Shown here in pieces: positions 62,206 through 64,000 of a stretch of DNA of 64,000 nt (position 1 is the first letter of the stretch; each line of letters begins with the position of its first letter). Location of the stretch: contig NZ_JAKWBK010000001.1 of NCBI RefSeq assembly GCF_022512515.1, forward strand, positions 1,240,001 through 1,304,000. Direction: 5' to 3'. Below the pieces are notes generated by a model. That model saw only the letters and a program-made list of their open reading frames with translations, did no database searches and was not told where the DNA came from. The DNA is from Paraniabella hibiscisoli. GTDB lineage: Bacteria; Bacteroidota; Bacteroidia; Chitinophagales; Chitinophagaceae. Both the position numbers and the translations under genes were made by a program.

Positions 62206-63514
62206 ATGAACGTATTTGAAGTACGCGGAGGCAAGAAGCTACAGGGGGAAATAACACCACAGGGCGCCAAAAATGAGGCCTTGCAAATAATAAGTGCGGT
62301 GCTGTTAACACCCGAAGAAATTACTATTAATAATATACCTGATATATTGGATGTAAACCTGCTCATAGAATTACTTTCAGAAATGAACGTAAAAGTGAAC
62401 AGAACCAGCCGCAGTACCTGCATTTTTAGGGCAGATGATGTGAACATAGATTATTTGCACAGCCCTGAGTTTAAAAAGAAAAGCGGCCGCCTTCGCGGAA
62501 GCGTGATGTTGGCTGGCGCGATGCTGGCGCGCTATAAAAAGGCCTTTATTCCTAAACCGGGGGAGACAAGATCGGGAGGAGAAGGTTGGATACCCATGTG
62601 ATCGGGTTTCAGAAATTAGGCACGCAGCTCGATTATAACCAGGAAGATGGCTTCTTTCATCTTACAGCTGACGAGCTCAAAGGTACTTATATGTTGTTGG
62701 ATGAGCCTTCTGTAACAGGAACAGCCAATATTGTTATGGCTGCAACCATGGCAAAGGGAACTACTACCATTTATAATGCAGCATGCGAACCCTATTTACA
62801 ACAATTATGTAAAATGCTTAACCGCATGGGTGCTAAGATTAGCGGAATTGGCAGCAACCTGTTGGTGATAGAGGGCGTGGATTATCTCGGTGGTACCACA
62901 CATGCGATGTTGCCCGATATGATTGAAGTAGGCTCTTTTATTGGCTTAGCTGCTATGACAAAAGGAGAGATCACCATTAAAAATGCAGGGATTAACGATC
63001 TGGGAATTATCCCTGAAAAGTTCAGACAACTGGGTATTGCCATGGATTTTAAAGGCGACGATATACATATACCATCGCAGGATAATTATACCATACAAAA
63101 ATACCTGGATGGGGGCGTTCTGACTGTTTATGATAATCCCTGGCCTGGCTTTACCCCCGATCTGTTGAGTATTGTGCTGGTAACGGCCATACAGGCAACG
63201 GGAGTGTTTTAATACACCAGAAAATGTTTGAAAGCCGTTTGTTTTTTGTAGATAAGCTGATCGAGATGGGCGCACAGATCATCCTTTGCGATCCGCACCG
63301 AGCCGTAGTTATTGGTTTGGAGAGAGAACACCAATTAAGGGGTATAACGATGAGTAGTCCGGATATACGTGCTGGTGTGGCTTTGTTGATCGCAGCGTTG
63401 AGCGCAGAAGGAAAAAGCACGATTCAGAATATAGAGCAAATAGATAGAGGGTACCAGAATATTGATGCGAGATTACAGGCTCTTGGAGCAGACATTAAAC
63501 GGGTAGCGGGCTAA
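62206..63514 (+). CDS. murA: UDP-N-acetylglucosamine 1-carboxyvinyltransferase MurA
   Basis: First committed step of peptidoglycan synthesis (enolpyruvyl transfer to UDP-GlcNAc). The EPSP-synthase-like fold shows [38 protein letters not shown] and [17 protein letters not shown]. The catalytic loop, restored by one G near 62563, reads [20 protein letters not shown]. The position of the usual Cys (GGCxIG) is Asp. A second break lies near 63205. Corrected length is about 437 residues. The gene is essential in most bacteria. Confidence 0.94.
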
Positions 63515-63600
63515 TCCGGTTAACAAGTTGATAAGTTTAAAAGTTGATAGGGTTTTTATACTCGTCAACAAATTAACAAGTCAACATATCAACTTAACGA

Positions 63601-64000
63601 ATGAAATACTACAATACAAAAGACTGGATCGGCATTCTTTTTAAAGTAACAAAGGCAGATGTACTAAGAAAGCTCTGGTGGATTTTGTTGATCATTGCAG
63701 CGTATTCTGGCTTTATTGCCTACCTGGAGCTGGGATATTGGAAACTCTCCGATAAAAGTGTGATCAAAAACCTGCCCATACTTCATTCTTTGTTAGGCTT
63801 TGCAATTTCGTTGGTATTGGTATTCAGAACCAATACCGCCTACGACCGGTGGTGGGAGGGACGTAAGCTTTGGGGTGCATTAATGAATAATTCCCGCAAC
63901 CTCGCCCTAAAGCTATCGGTAGTATTAAGAGAAGATCAAAAGGAAGAGCGCGAGTTTTTTAGAAAGATCATACCGGGTTATGCGCAGGCCCTGCATCAGC
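63601..64000 (+). CDS. Bestrophin-family protein, 5' part only
   Basis: The first 133 residues are in the window and continue past the end. KYYNTKDWIGILFKVTKADV and SLLGFAISLVLVFRTNTAYD, then RWWEGRKLWGALMNNSRNLA are bacterial bestrophin (YneE/UPF0187) signatures. Members are pentameric chloride or cation channels in the inner membrane. An 86-bp AT-rich spacer with repeated GTTGA/TCAAC words separates it from murA. Confidence 0.9.
   Translation, partial: MKYYNTKDWIGILFKVTKADVLRKLWWILLIIAAYSGFIAYLELGYWKLSDKSVIKNLPILHSLLGFAISLVLVFRTNTAYDRWWEGRKLWGALMNNSRNLALKLSVVLREDQKEEREFFRKIIPGYAQALHQ

Noticed and set aside
63515..63600. Repeated GTTGA/AACAAGT words between murA and the bestrophin gene as a CRISPR-like array
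   Set aside because: Units are short, irregular and not separated by uniform spacers; no CRISPR array was seen anywhere in the window.
1..64000. Programmed frameshifting or genuine pseudogenes as explanation of the split genes
   Set aside because: Breaks are in housekeeping genes, at random positions, in homopolymers and almost always deletions; sequence error is simpler.

Overview
The window looks like chromosomal DNA of a Bacteroidota bacterium, most likely of the family Chitinophagaceae. This rests on the gene families (S46 dipeptidyl-peptidase, Bacteroidota-type Rho, NrtR/AraR-like regulator, DUF4157/DUF4255/DUF5908 injection-system genes), on promoters with a TAnnTTTG -7 box, and on few Shine-Dalgarno sequences. 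The genus is not resolved.

Layout. 1-14.4 kb: a heparinase II/III-like lyase (cut by the left edge), a dienelactone hydrolase, asnS, a CapA-like lipoprotein, rho, an MFS transporter, a GH51 arabinofuranosidase divergent from an AraR/NrtR-like regulator, a YtxH protein and an S46 peptidase (DPP11-like). 14.4-15.0 kb: a non-coding AT-rich stretch crowded with DnaA-box-like 9-mers, a candidate oriC. 15-25.3 kb: nadA, a Gfo/Idh oxidoreductase, a divergent ureohydrolase, a FabG-like reductase, a DUF5715/M15-like protein, a ChrA-like transporter, nadD, a FeoA protein, ybeY, two near-consensus parS sites, mnmG and an M28 peptidase. 25.6-46.0 kb: one 20-kb co-directional locus for an extracellular contractile injection system (eCIS). 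Its order is cap (DUF4255), sheath, two tubes, DUF5908, LysM adaptor, VgrG spike, PAAR tip, gp25, two large baseplate proteins, a very large coiled-coil protein, a short tape measure, two DUF4157-tagged candidate cargo proteins and the AAA+ ATPase. 46-47.9 kb: a 'mobile mystery' Xre/Fic pair with a large inverted-repeat operator, then a GIY-YIG gene between tandem copies of the 3' flank of tRNA-Phe. 48-64 kb: recQ, kdsD and manC, a DEDDy exonuclease, an outer-membrane protein, DUF4269/Crp/SMR, an epimerase, an erythromycin-esterase-like protein, Xre/DUF2975, a PQQ sugar dehydrogenase, SCO1/DUF420 respiratory assembly genes, murA and the start of a bestrophin.

About 33 of the roughly 60 protein genes are split by single-base frameshifts, including rho, murA, nadA and recQ. 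Where I located the shift it lies in or next to a homopolymer and is nearly always a one-base deletion. I read these as sequence errors, not decay, and give each gene as one full-length span with its breaks noted.

The most interesting biology is the eCIS. Its two adjacent cargo candidates share an N-terminal DUF4157 leader but end in different toxin-like domains: an L,D-transpeptidase-type SHGC domain and an anthrax-lethal-factor-like HExxH metallopeptidase.
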